From NCBI GenBank assembly GCA_900155495.1, contig FTLJ01000335.1, positions 19,611-83,610 on the forward strand: a DNA stretch of 64,000 bases, read 5' to 3'. Positions 1 through 11,559 of this stretch are shown one piece after another. The notes under the pieces are model-generated. The model was not told where the DNA came from, did no database searches, and saw only the letters and a list, made by a program, of their open reading frames with translations. The DNA comes from Porogramme epimiltina. Lineage: Eukaryota; Basidiomycota; Agaricomycetes; Polyporales; Polyporaceae. Position 1 is the stretch's first letter. Each line of letters starts with the position of its first letter. The position numbers were made by a program, and so were the translations under genes.

Positions 1-2559
1 GAAGAACGAGCCTTCATGCACGGACGTGTCTGGCAGATCGACGAGCCCAATGACTTCTCCAAGATCTTCTTCCCTCCGGATGTTCATGCAGTCCGAGCCC
101 GCACCAACATCTTCAAGGACCCCCCACCATTCAGCTCTGAGCCCGCGATGTACGACTGGCTTGTGAGTACCCCTGTGCCAAACTGCCGTTTAACTATGTG
201 GAGCTGACCGCTTCACCTGTCATATAGACAAAGTGCCTTAATGACTCGGAGCTGTTTCCACAGAAGAAATTCGTAGCCACGCCGTACAAGCCAGATCGCG
301 CAGACACGACCCGACAGATGGTAGACTGCGGGATGTATCCAGAAGATCACGTTCCGACCTTCGAGACGACACAACGTGGCGCTGAGTCGAGGCGCATGAA
401 CTGGTCCCGCATCGAGCTCTCCATAGAATGCAAGGTCCATCCAGTCAGCCAGGACCCCTTCGATGATGGAAAGGACGACTTGGAGGGCGCTTCGGCCAAG
501 CGCGAGGACGTTTACGGCCAGATCCTCTCATATGCCGACCTCGTCTTCAGTCATCAACAACGTACGCATCACTACATGGTTCTCTTCCTCGGGAATTACG
601 CTCGTATAGTACGTTTCGATCGGTCCGGTATCGTGATCACGAGGAAGCTCGACTATTCGCTGCATGGCTTGAAGCTTTCTAACTTCTTCGCCCGCTTCGC
701 TCATCTCGACGCCGAGGGTCTGGGCCAGGATTCTTCGGCTATCCGCCTCGAACACGACGACCCAATGGCCACATGCGTGAAAGCCCTAGCAGACAAAGGG
801 TTCAACGAGAACCCCAAGGACCACATCTGGGCCGGCTTCCACGCGTCACTGGACGCTACACTGCCGTGGTGGAAGGTCAAGATCTACGACGAGCCGACGA
901 AAGCTGAACGGTGGGCAGTTGTCGGGAAACCCAACTTCCAAGCTCCAGGTCTCCTTGGTAGGGGCACGCGCGGGTATATGGCTCTCCTGCTCGACAACGA
1001 CGGCAACCTTCCGCTCGACGCCGACGGAAACCTGCTCTGCGACGAACGCGGCAAGTCGACATTCAACTTCAAGTATCTCAAAGATTCTTGGAGAGTCGGC
1101 TATGAAGACTTCGAAAAGGAGGGCGAGATCCTTTCCGTCCTCAACGCCAAGCGCGTTCGCTTCATTCCTACCCTTCGTTTCCACGGCGATATCCCGGGCC
1201 AGGCAACGAAATCCTATACCGCCTGGCACGAGCAGCACCCCGGACAGACCTGCCCTTTGAAACCGCACCAACATTATCGTCTTGTTGTCGACGAAATCGG
1301 GAAACCGCTGTCCGAGTTCGTCAATGGCATCCAACTTGTCTGCGCTATGTACTGTGTTGTACTTGGTGAGCATACACGGCGTCTTCGTGCCTCAAATGTG
1401 CTTGTACTAATATCCATACTTTAGCACACGAGGGAGCGTGTCGCGCCGGATACATCCATCGCGACATCAGCGCCGGAAACGTTCTTCTCTTCCTATCCTC
1501 GGCTGGTGAATGGTTGGGAATGCTCAACGATTGGGAGATGGCTAAGGCCTATGACTATGAGAAGGGTCCATCTAACACGTGCCGTCAAGTAGATAAGACG
1601 GTGAGTTGCGTGAAAATCTCCCCTCAATAGCTTACTGATGTCAAATGAATCAGGGAACGTGGCAATTCATGTCAGCGGCCGCACTCTATGATCCTGGACG
1701 AGCCATCAGAATCGAAGATGATCTGGAATCGATCTTCTACGTCTTGCTCTACTACGCCATAAGGTTCCTTCCTCATAGTGCCAGCCAAGAAGCTGTCGGG
1801 AGAATACTCTACGAGGTCTTCGACGACTTCTCGGATGGCGTGAAGGGGATATCGTGTGGTCATGGCAAGTACTCCTTGATGCAAGAGGGCGCAATCAACA
1901 TTACCACGATCACTGGGGGCGACCACGTGGATCCAGAGCGCGCGAAGAAGGATTTCCTCGTCTTCTATGCCTCACCTCCCAGTGACGCAAATGTCCGACC
2001 TTCTGTACATCCTATCAACGACATTATTGCGAATTGCCTCGATTGGTTCAACGCTCTGTACAGTCTCGACGACGACCGACGTCCGGTTGCCTTGGAGAGA
2101 GGGGTCGTGGAGGTGACGGACACCCCAGGCTCGTTGTTGGCCGAAATGGCTGCCGATCCGACCGAGCCGGGCCACGGCGAGACTCGATCCAACGCAATAA
2201 CGGAGTCGATGATAGGAAGAGCGAAGAACGTGCGGAGCCACGCGGCTCTAAGGTCGATGCTTTCTCGGGCCCCGAAGTGGAGTGGATGGCCCAAAGAATG
2301 CGATAAGGGTGAAGACAAGAGGCCTAAAGGTGGGTACGTCATGAAGGAAACCCTGGCCACAGTATCCGCTGTGCTGTCTGGCCCATCGGTGCGCTCAATG
2401 AAACGTTCCCATGCAGACGTCGAAGACTCTGGCAAGCCAGAGACTGCAGAAGCGGATGCTCAGGACAACGAGGACAACGACTCGGAGGACAATGAGGATG
2501 CCTCCCGGGAGCCGGGTACCCCGTCGCGTAGTGCTCCTAAGCGCATCCGCCGTGTTTAG
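1..2559 (+). CDS. FunK1-type fungal protein kinase, copy 1 (5' end outside window)
   Basis: Fungal-specific protein kinase of the FunK1 family, presumed cytosolic or nuclear signalling; substrate unknown. Exons are <1-162, 228-1365, 1425-1600 and 1654-2559, joined by GT-AG introns of 53-65 bases; the boundaries match those of copy 2 downstream. The catalytic loop reads GYIHRDISAGN (HRD motif) near 1455-1490. The usual DFG is replaced by NDWE in LNDWEMAK, and GTWQFMSA plays the activation-segment role. The long N-terminal half with the LSYADLVFSHQQRTH segment is typical of FunK1. The C-terminus is acidic (DNEDNDSEDNEDAS) followed by a basic SAPKRIRR end, a possible nuclear signal. The first ATG in the window (16) aligns with an internal Met of copy 2, so the true start lies upstream. 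Family call is confident; function beyond kinase-like is not known. Confidence 0.88.
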
Positions 2560-3172
2560 CTGTCTTATATTCTATGCTCTGCTCTGTGTACCCAAGTTGT
2601 ATCGCATGTGTTATTGGCATCCTGGATATACATATATAGGACTCCAGGAGCTAGGCTGCAATGTCGGGGTGGGTATTCTTCACACTCATATCCGGTACCT
2701 TGAATGATATTTAGTGTGACATATTCTCTCTCTATTGTATTGGAGATCCTTGCTGATAGTGTAAGGTTAGAACTTAGGCAGGCTGGTTCCTAACCACTGC
2801 TGGCAGTGGAACACAGCCACCATTTGAGATCCTCTAGACTGCTCTCAGCGGCTCATGGTAGAGCTCACTGATGAGCCGTAGCCCAGAAAGTGCGCAGACA
2901 CGGATGTTGTGGGAGCGTCGTGGTTTTACCTGATGACCTGCCAGGAGATATGCACGCCCGAAGTGACGGGTCAAGAAAGGCCACGTGATCCGCTGAACGT
3001 ACGCGCGCAAAGCGTTGGTTCGGGCGCCAACAGCAAAGCCTCAGTTCACCGCGAGCCGCCACCATACCACAGGTATGACAATGTTCTTCCGGTACTGCGC
3101 CCCTTCTGACGCACAATAGATCGGGAGTGCGCCTCTAACCACCTCTCCCACATCCGTCACATTTGCCGGGAA

Positions 3173-3178
3173 TATAAA
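3173..3178 (+). promoter_or_regulatory. TATA box of FunK1 copy 2
   Basis: TATAAA about 62 bases upstream of the chosen ATG at 3241, at a plausible distance for a short 5' leader. Seen directly; promoter role is inferred. Confidence 0.45.
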
Positions 3179-3240
3179 CTCCGTTACACCTCTGTGAGTA
3201 CTATGCCTCGCTCCCACTTCCCCTGCCTCCTGCGGGTATC

Positions 3241-5861
3241 ATGTCTAACCCCACCAAAGCCGGTAGTTCGCCGTCTAGGGCCCGCAGTCACAACCCGTGC
3301 ATCAATAAAGTTGAATCACTCGAAGAACCTGAACACCGGAACGAAGAACGAGCTTTCATGCGCGGACGCGTCTGGCAGATTGATGAACCCAATGACTTCT
3401 CCAAAATCTTCTTTCCTCCGGAAGTCCATGCAGTCCTTGCCCATTCCAACATCTTTAAGGACCCACCTACCTTCAAGTCTGAGCCGATGATGCACGACTG
3501 GATTGTGAGTATCTCCGTGCCATTCTAAGTAGAGTAGACCGTTGACTTGTCGCGCAGACAAAGTGCCTCAACGACTCTGGGCTATTCCCCGAGAAGAGTT
3601 TCGTAGCGACGCCGTACAAGCCAGATCGCACAGACGCGTCAAAACAGATGGTAGACTGCGGGATGTATCCGGAAGGTCACGTTCCGGACTTCGAGACCAC
3701 GCAACGTGGCGCTGAGTCGAGACGCATGAACTGGTCTAGCGTAGAGCTCTCCATAGAATGCAAGGTTCACGCGAACAGACAGGATCCCTTCGATGATAGC
3801 AAGAATGACCTGGCGGTGGTCGCTGCGGCGCGCGAGAAGGTGTTCGGACAAATCCTCTCATATGCCGACCTCGTCTTCAGTCATCAACACCGCACGCACC
3901 ACTACATGATACTTTTCCTCGGGCACTACGCTCGCATAGTTCGCTTTGATCGGTCTGGGATCGTGATCACGAAGAAACTTGACTACTCCCTCCACGGTTT
4001 GAAGCTATCGAACTTCTTCGCTCGCTTTGCCCACCTCGATGCCGAGGGCCTGGGCCACGACTCTTCGGCGATCCGCCTCGAACATACCGACCCTCTCGCA
4101 ACGCGCGTGAAAGCTCTGGCAGACAAGGGACTCGAAGAACACCCTGCTGACCACGTCTGGGCCGGCTTTCACGCGTCGCTCGACGCGACCATGCCGTGGT
4201 GGAAGGTGAAGATCTACGACGAGCGGTCCAAGAATGAGCGTTGGGCCGTTATCGGCAAGCCCAACTTCCAGGCCCCGGGTCTCCTCGGTCGGGGTACGCG
4301 TGGATATATCTCCCTCTTACTCGACAACGACGGCAACCTCCCACTCGACGACGACGGCAATCTGCTCTGCGATGACAGCGGCAATTCAACGTCCAACTTC
4401 AAGTATCTCAAGGACTCGTGGCGCGTCGATCATGCCAATTTCGAGAGGGAGGGCAGTATTCTTTCCAAGCTCAACGCGGCAGGTGTTCGGAACATTCCTA
4501 TCCTTCTCTTCCACGGCGATATTCCTGGCCAGGCAACGAAATCCTACGACGCCTGGTGTGACCAGAACGCTAAGGCCTCCTGCCCTCTGCAACCGCACCA
4601 CCATTATCGTCTCGTCGTTAACGAGATCGGCAAGCCGTTGTCTGAGTTCTCCGATGGCCTCCAGCTTGTGGTTGTTATGTATTGCATTGTAGTCGGTGAG
4701 TTAACGCGGCGCCTTCGTGTTCCAAATGCTTCAGTACTGACGTCTATGCTCTAGCGCACGAGGAGGCGTGCCGCGCCGGGTACATCCATCGTGATATCAG
4801 CGCTGGAAACATTCTTCTCGTATTGTCTTCGAACGGAACATGGCTCGGAATGCTCAATGACTGGGAGATGGCCAAGCCGTACGACATGGAGAAAGGCCCG
4901 TTGGAGATACATCGCCAAGTAGACAGGACGGTAAGTCTTGTAAGCCCCCGTCTGAATAACCTCCTGACGCTGTATGGTTCAGGGAACGTGGCAATTCATG
5001 TCGGCTCACATCCTCTGTTACCCTCAACGAACGCTTCAGATCGAAGATGATCTAGAGTCTATCTTCTACGTCTTGCTCTACTTCGCCATCCGGTTCCTTC
5101 CTCACAGCGCCAGCAGTAAAGCTGTTGGAGCAGTGCTGACTGAAATCTTCGATGATTTCTCGGATGGCGTTAAAGGCATCTCCTGTGGTCGAGCCAAGTA
5201 CGCTATGATGCAAGAAGGTCGGATCGATCTCACCCCGCTCACTGGCGGTAAGCCAACTGGCTCCGGGCGTATACAAAAGGACCTCCTCACTTTCCATGTC
5301 TCCAACCCGAGCGGTTCGGAGGTACCGCCCATACATCCTGTCAACGGCATCATTGTGACGTGCTTCACATGGTTCAAATCGCTGTACGCTCTCGATAACC
5401 CCCCTTCAAATAAAGAAGATCAGCCGAACACCAAGCAGCCTCGCCAATCTTTGTACTCCGCCATGCTCAATGCCGAGGACGACAGCTCAGAGGACGACGA
5501 CACCGCTGACGCAACAGAGCTCCCTTCAATTGAGGTTTCGCTCGAGAGGCTGGAAGCAATCGCGAAGAATGTGCAGAGTCATCGCTCCTTGAGGAAGTTG
5601 CTCGCGAAAGCTTGCAAACAAGGGGGTTGGCCTGATGTATGCGACAAGAGCGACAAGAAGCCGGCAGGTGGGCACAAACCCAGGACAACCCACTTCGAAG
5701 CATCCATTCTATTCTCCGGTGTGTCGATGCGTTCAACGAAACGCTCCCATGCAGAAATCGAAGACGTCACGGATGCTCAAGACAACGAGGACAACGAGGA
5801 TGCCTCCAGGGCATCTGGGGCTCCGTCGCGTAGTGCCCCCAAGCGCGTCTGCCGTGGTTAG
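3241..5861 (+). CDS. FunK1-type fungal protein kinase, copy 2 (818 aa)
   Basis: Complete tandem paralogue of the upstream kinase. Exons are 3241-3504, 3558-4695, 4755-4930 and 4983-5861, giving 818 residues. The second and third exons have exactly the same lengths (1138 and 176 bases) as in copy 1. The HRDISAGN catalytic loop is near residue 479, followed by LNDWEMAK with NDWE in place of DFG, and GTWQFMSA. The protein ends in an acidic stretch (DNEDNEDAS) and basic SAPKRVCRG. The start is the first in-frame ATG (MSNPTKAGSS) downstream of a TATAAA. The two copies diverge most in the linker after the kinase core (about 5390-5540), where copy 2 has a separate acidic insert. FunK1 genes are often expanded in mushrooms; biological role is unknown. 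Confidence 0.9.
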
Positions 5862-6000
5862 CTAGATGACTTATGTTCTATGCTCTACTCTGTGTACCCA
5901 GAATATGACGTGTGTATTATCGGATAACTACCATGGACTCCTTGTTGCAAGTGCCGTTTCTGAACCCTTTGTGGAAGTATCCATGCGTGATGCAAAACTA

Positions 6001-6108
6001 TGACAAGAGTGGGATTTGAACCCACGCCTGGATACCCAGATGAGAAACCTGCATTGCAGGCAAGCTTACGCTTGAGTCACACGCCTTGGACCGCTCGGCC
6101 ATCTTGCC
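6001..6108 (-). tRNA. tRNA-Leu (anticodon CAA) with intron
   Basis: On the minus strand the acceptor GGCAAGA pairs with TCTTGTC (one G-U) and the discriminator is A73 as in leucine tRNAs. A D-arm (TGGCCGAGCGGTCCAAGGC), a class II variable arm (CTGGGTATCCAG) and a T-arm (GTGGG-TTCAAAT-CCCAC) are all present. The anticodon CAA is at 6074-6072, preceded by U33. A 26-base intron at 6045-6070 starts right after position 37, where tRNA-Leu(CAA) introns sit in other fungi. The anticodon stem has a mismatch at 27-43 and a G-U at 28-42. Confidence 0.93.
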
Positions 6109-6695
6109 AACACTAATTCATTGGAAAATTGTCACTATGTGGGCAAAGAGCGGGTATATGAGTAGCAGGCCCACCCGCGCCATGCGGCTCCCAAAGAACT
6201 CCGAGACTCCTCGCGAGCGCTACCATGATCTCTCCAGTTCTTCCCAATGTTTGTGAGACAGTCACCTTTTTTCGCCATCGAGAACCTTGGAACCACGATC
6301 CAAGACTCGTGCGCTCTATAGGGAAGGTCTATGATCCTGGATATTCGTTAGGTAAGAATGGCCGACATGATGATTCATTGTCATCATTGATAGGCTTCCC
6401 GAGTCGATATGCTGGAGCAAGCCACCATATCGAGTTATTGCACTGACTACCTATTGACTCTCACCATCATTAGATTGATTGTACGTGAGTTAATGGGGGG
6501 GAGGTTTGGCACAGGCCACAAGCTGCGCCACTGGCGACTGCGAGGTCTCTGCTTTTGTTCTGCGCTGGTGGCACCGGCCGGGATAGCGCGTTGCAATTGG
6601 CGCCTATTGACTTGGCGCCACTGGGCTCGGAGTTTGAAATCACACTTGACCACGAACCATATCCTCCTCCAAGACATCCTCTCCCGATTCACGTC
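6109..6695. other. Intergenic between tRNA-Leu and SAP-like gene
   Basis: About 590 bases. Small open frames show no recognisable domain or consistent splice pattern. Presumed to hold the promoter of the gene starting at 6696. Confidence 0.5.
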
Positions 6696-8931
6696 ATGGA
6701 CCAACTTCAGTCCATGAGCGTCGAGGATATCTCGGCGCTCAAGCGAGATGCTCTCTTCAAGCTCTCAAAGGTCGGTTTTTCGCTCTCGAGTCCCTAACCA
6801 CAAGTCCTCACAATGTGTTTAGAAATACGGCGTCAGTGGCCGTGGAAAGAATTCGGACATGATTAAAGGGCTACTGCGTGTAAGGGAAAACTATGCGAAG
6901 TATGTGTTTTCGTACTCTTGTGACACTTCATGCTCACATTCCGGACAGGCAGTCCCCAGTGACGTTAAAGACGTCCAGCACATCTGCCAAACGACCTCCG
7001 CGGAAACTACTACCAAAGCCGCAAGAGGCGCAACCAGCACAGAAGTCAAATGACCGAACGGATGACATACCATCAAATGGTTTAGTGTTCTATCCCATCC
7101 AAACGACAATAGGAACTGACGAGCATTTTCGTAGGTACTGCAATTACTCCTCAACGCGATGCCCCACCCGCCGCTCCGGTGGCAGGGCCTTCTCAAGGCG
7201 CCACCGCAACGCCCACAAGGGAAACTTCAGGGCCGTCCTCTTCATCTGCTGGTCCGCACGCGCAGGGCGCGCTTAGGTGAGGATAGGTCTATACAGGACA
7301 AACCCCGTCCGCTAACCCACCGCACGCTACACAGCCGTCCGCAAGCCCCAACACACCCGTGGGCAGTTACGCCCACTCAAGTCGTACCTTATTACCCCTC
7401 CAACGTACGCTCAGCGCGGAGCTCTGCATCTACCAGCCAGCTTTACTCGCACGGACAACCCATCGGTAAGCCCTAGACCGCCCTATGATTCTCTCTTTCT
7501 CGACATTAATGTCTGCGTAACAGAACGCTCTCACAAGACGACCCCTCTTTCGTCGAGCCAACTTAATGGACCGTCCACTCAAGTAGGATCGCCGTTTAGG
7601 CATCCCCTCTTGAATCCAGAAACTCCTCTCAGAGATTCAGTACCTCCGAATACCCTGTCGGATCCTCCAACGGCGTCACCGACACCCCCTAATATCGCGT
7701 CTTCATCAGCGAGTAGACCCCCTTCGCCAGTCCAGAAACCGGCCGAAGCCGCACAACAGCCACCCGCAGCGCCAGCGTCATCATCGCAGCAGGTACTTCC
7801 TGAAGACACAAACCCGGCCCCTCCTCGGGAGGATCGTCCAGCCGCTCCTAACGGCTCCCGTGAGGAGTCTGGAGACCTGACCGTTGAGATCGTCCCCGTG
7901 CGCCCGCCGCATGGGAACAAGCCCGCGATCCTTCGAATCGTCAACGACGACCTGCCCAGCGACCTTGTCGACGTGATCATCTCGGCCTACGAGGAGATGG
8001 AGGGCTCGCCGATCGTGCTGCGCCACGACCAACCCACCCCGCCGCCTTCCCCAGTCGCCCCAGTCGCCCCAGTCGCCCCTGAAGCTCCGCCTCCTCCCGA
8101 GAGCGCATCTGCATCGCAGAGCGCTCCTGACTCACAAGCCGCTCCCGCTCCCGCCCCCGCCTCCCCGTCTGTACCATGCAGCGCATCCGGCCGCGCCCCC
8201 GGCCCCTCCGCCGCGCCCGCGCCCGCGCCGTACGCGGGGCCGGGCAAGTACCCCGCGCGGGAGGACGACCTGCGCGCGCTGGTGCGCGACATGGCGGACA
8301 TGGCGCGCGTGCAGGACGCGCGGCTCGCGTACTTTGCGGACCTCGAGCGGGAGGCGGGCGCGCTGCGCGGGCGCCTCGAGACGCTCGCGGCGCTCGTGCG
8401 CCAGGAGCGCGGGAGCGTGCGCCGGATGAGGGTGTACCTCGAGTGCGTGAACGCGCAGGCGCCGACGGCGTGGCGCGAGGAGGACGTGTGGGACAAGGCG
8501 TGCCGGTTGCGCGCGAATGAGATTGATGAGGTGGTTGAGGTGGAGACGGAGGATGAGAGCGAGTGAGTGGGATTGGTTGGGCTATTTGAGGTGTGGGGGT
8601 TTGAGGCTGACGTGTGTTCGGTGTTTTAGCCCCGAGGAGGTGCATGAGATGGTCAAGTGGGCGTACGACCCGGAGCTTCTTGCCAGAGTGTACGTTCGCT
8701 TTCCTTTTGTTTGCGCGCCCCTGGCTCACCGGGACGCCTCTCGATCACAGGGCGAGCGGGGAACTTCCCACCTCGAAGCGCCGCAGGCAAGACGACGACT
8801 CCGAGCAGCCGGCGAAGAAGGCGCGCGGGGAAGATACCCCGTTCAAGCCCAACGGCGTCGCTGCGATGAACGTCGCGCCGCTTGCTCAGCCGTCTCTGAG
8901 CGGTATCATGGAAGAAGACGAGGAGGAGTAG
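6696..8931 (+). CDS. SAP-like, proline-rich, coiled-coil nuclear protein, paralogue A (611 aa)
   Basis: Uncharacterised protein. Exons are 6696-6770, 6823-6899, 6949-7079, 7135-7276, 7335-7465, 7524-8562, 8630-8689 and 8751-8931 (611 aa). The N-terminus (RDALFKLSKKYGVSGRGKNS, about residues 18-37) resembles a SAP-type helix-turn-helix DNA/RNA-binding motif. It is clearly related to the N-terminus of the gene at 28794. The middle is long and low in complexity (Pro/Ala/Ser, with a VAPVAPVAP repeat near 8050). A charged coiled-coil follows (REDDLRALVRDMADMARVQD onward). The end carries a bipartite basic signal (SKRRRQDDDSEQPAKKAR) and an acidic MEEDEEE tail. A nuclear chromatin or RNA role is inferred. 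The 5' half is the least certain because it is split into five short exons. Confidence 0.72.
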
Positions 8932-9049
8932 GAAGCGCCGCGAAGTGCCTCTGAACGCCCCGAGCACCCCTGCGTAACGCGTATACCACAGCTCACTAAG
9001 GCGGCGTTGAGTTTCACCTTCGGGGTTGGCGCAGACGAGTAATCACGAG

Positions 9050-9511
9050 TCACGACCTAGCGCACGCATAAGTCGTGTCGCACAATGTATCCTGGATTTT
9101 GCAGCGCATTTCCTGTTCATATTTGCTGCAGTGTAGCCATAGCATCTCCACCGTTGTAATCCCTTTCTCTGTTCCGTCGCAGAATAGAAATACCTTACCT
9201 CCACCAGGTTGAGTGCTCTCTCCGTTCGACTCGGACTGCGTTCTCTCCTCTGACGTCACGCTCGGAACGTGCTCGGCCTGGCCAATATCTATTGACTCAC
9301 CTTTGAAGGCTTCATCCCGAGTCATTACCACTGCGTATGTCGGGTCTAGACGTAGGTCTTCAAAAGTATATGCGGATCCCGGCTTTAAGATGTGGCTGAT
9401 ACTAGATAAGGTCTTATAGATAACATCAAGTCCTTGAACTGAGGCTCCTGTACTACATTTTCCCCCTGCGTCCTTCCGCGACAGAGCTGCTCTCCGCGGT
9501 AAGTGGTTCAA
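9050..9511 (-). CDS. Possible small uncharacterised ORF (153 aa)
   Basis: An uninterrupted minus-strand frame in the gap between the SAP-like gene and the FAD oxidase. The sequence is not strongly biased in composition and contains no domain I recognise. It lies in the presumed promoter of the gene at 9606. It could be a real small gene, a remnant or chance. Confidence 0.2.
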   Translation of the reverse strand: MNHLPRRAALSRKDAGGKCSTGASVQGLDVIYKTLSSISHILKPGSAYTFEDLRLDPTYAVVMTRDEAFKGESIDIGQAEHVPSVTSEERTQSESNGESTQPGGGKVFLFCDGTEKGITTVEMLWLHCSKYEQEMRCKIQDTLCDTTYACARS

Positions 9512-9605
9512 GTGTGAAACGTTGTCTTTGAGTGCCGGCTAACGCTAGTATTGACTGTATGCCCTTTCATAGTAATCAGCCCGAACCTCGATCTTATCTC
9601 ATAAG

Positions 9606-11396
9606 ATGGCACACCACGACAGCCAGATCCTGATCGTCGGCGCAGGTTGTTTTGGCCTCTCGACGGCCTACCACCTCCTGAAGAGAGGTTACAAGAACAT
9701 TACAGTGATAGACAGGGCCGCCGAGCTCCCAGCAGCGGATGCGGCGAGCACTGACATCAACAAGAGCATGTTCACCCTCTTTCTCCGGGCGGCTACAAGC
9801 TGACTTTGCGCTCTTAGTCGTGCGCAGCGCTTACCCCGACATTTTCTACTCCAGTCTGGCGCGCGAGGCTAGAGCTAGCTGGAAGAACAGAGAAGAATGG
9901 GGAGACGCATACCACGAGTATGGTCATGCTATCATTACTGTGGCGGCCCTGTGAGAAAACGCTGACCCTGGCCCATTCTTTCCATAGATCGGGGGTATAC
10001 TGCGACATGGAGGTCCCTGACAGCTACGTCGACAAGGCGTACGATAACGACATCGCGCTCGGTGCGCGCGTCGCGAAGCTCGAGACGCCTGCGGCCGTGC
10101 GCGCGCTGTTCCCTGACAGCGTGAACGTCGCAGTCCACGACGCTGCGCGCGGTTTCATCAACTACGAGGGGGGCTGGGCGTGGGCGTCGCAGGGCATCCG
10201 GCGAGCGATGGACCGCGTCAGCGCGATGGGCGGAAAGATCGTCCCTGGGAAGGCAGTTGTGGAGCTTACGAGAGAGGGCGGGAAGGCGACGGGCGTGCGG
10301 TGCGCAGACGGGAGCGTGTTCGCGGCGGACACGATCGTGCTCGCGTCGGGGTCCTGGACGGCGTCGGCGTTTGGCGGGCTGGGCCTGGAGAGGGAGTGTC
10401 TTGCGACGGGGTACGTAAGGGGCATCTGGCGAGCTTCACGGGTGGACGGAGATCTCATGCGCCCACGCGCGCACACAGGCAGACGGTGGCCACGATCCAG
10501 CTGACGCCCGAGGAGGCCGAGCCGTACCGCGCCTGCCCGGTCTACCTCAACTTCCACTCCGGCTTCTACGTCTTCCCTGTGCGCCCCTTTCCCTTCCCCT
10601 TCTCTTTTACTTCCCCGCGGCCTCCGCGTGCGTTGTGCCCTGGAGAGCTAACCCGTTCCGTTCCCCCGCACCCGCCGCCGCCGCCGCCACGCCGTAGCCG
10701 ACCGCGGACAACGTCGTGAAATGCGCGATCCACTCGGGCGGCTTCGTGCGCACGACCACCGGCGCGGGCGACGCGCCGGCCCCGCCCGTCTCGACGCCGC
10801 GCACCGTGCTCTCCGACGGCGCAGACGGGCTCCGCATCCCCCGCGCCGCCGTGCATGCCATCAGGCGCGAGCTCGCGCGCATATACCCCGACCTCGCCAA
10901 GAAGGCGTTCACGGGCACGCGCCTCTGCTGGTGCGCCGCCCGCTGCCCGCCATGTGCGTCCGAGACGCGCGCTGACAGCGGCTGCCCGGCGCCGCCCATA
11001 TGCAGGTACACCGACTCCACCAACGACGACTGGGTGATTGGGCCCCACCCCGACGTCCAGAATCTCGTCCTCGCCACTTCGGGCTGCGGTCACGCTTACA
11101 AAGTGCGTCCCTTCTGATTCTGGCCACATGCGTGCGCCCGCGGCCGTGCTGAGCGCTGACCACTCGCCGCCGACCCCTATTTTGTTTTTACTTCGCATTG
11201 CTAGTTCCTGCCTGTCATCGGCCGCCTGGTCGCGGACGCGATCGAGGGAACGCTCCCGCCAGAACTCGTCAAGAAGTTCGCGCTCCACCGGCAGCGCGGA
11301 CAGGACGCGACCGATCCGGAGAGTCGATCCAGGCCCCCCGCGGACCTCGTCCTCGAAGAACTCTGCACGCCGGACGACCTTCTCCCGCCTGCATGA
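9606..11396 (+). CDS. FAD-dependent amine oxidase, sarcosine oxidase / fructosyl-amino-acid oxidase type (434 aa)
   Basis: DAO-family flavoprotein that oxidises a secondary amine (sarcosine, pipecolate or fructosyl amino acids are typical substrates), releasing H2O2. Exons are 9606-9765, 9818-9917, 9988-10410, 10479-10578, 10698-10930, 11006-11102 and 11205-11396. The N-terminal dinucleotide fold has ILIVGAGCFGLSTAYHL (GxGxxG). The RLCWYTD segment contains the cysteine that in monomeric sarcosine oxidase carries covalent FAD. The SGCGHAYKFLPVIGRL segment is the usual C-terminal flavin-contact motif. No SKL-type peroxisomal end is seen (it ends LLPPA). The first intron needs a GC donor (GCATGT at 9766) to give the conserved TDINK-I-VRSAYPD join. 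It converges on CPS, 163 bases away. Exact substrate cannot be assigned. Confidence 0.88.
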
Positions 11397-11559
11397 GCGC
11401 TCGCCTCCGTGTGGGGGTGCGACGGTATCGCAGTCTATCGATTAGCAGTTACAGTACACACATGAAGCACTTCTAGCTAGAGTACTTTTTGTTGTTGTTC
11501 TTGAAGGGTATCGCATACGAACCGGCGCGTTTTGCGCGTTTTGCGGAGGCTCGGCCCGT

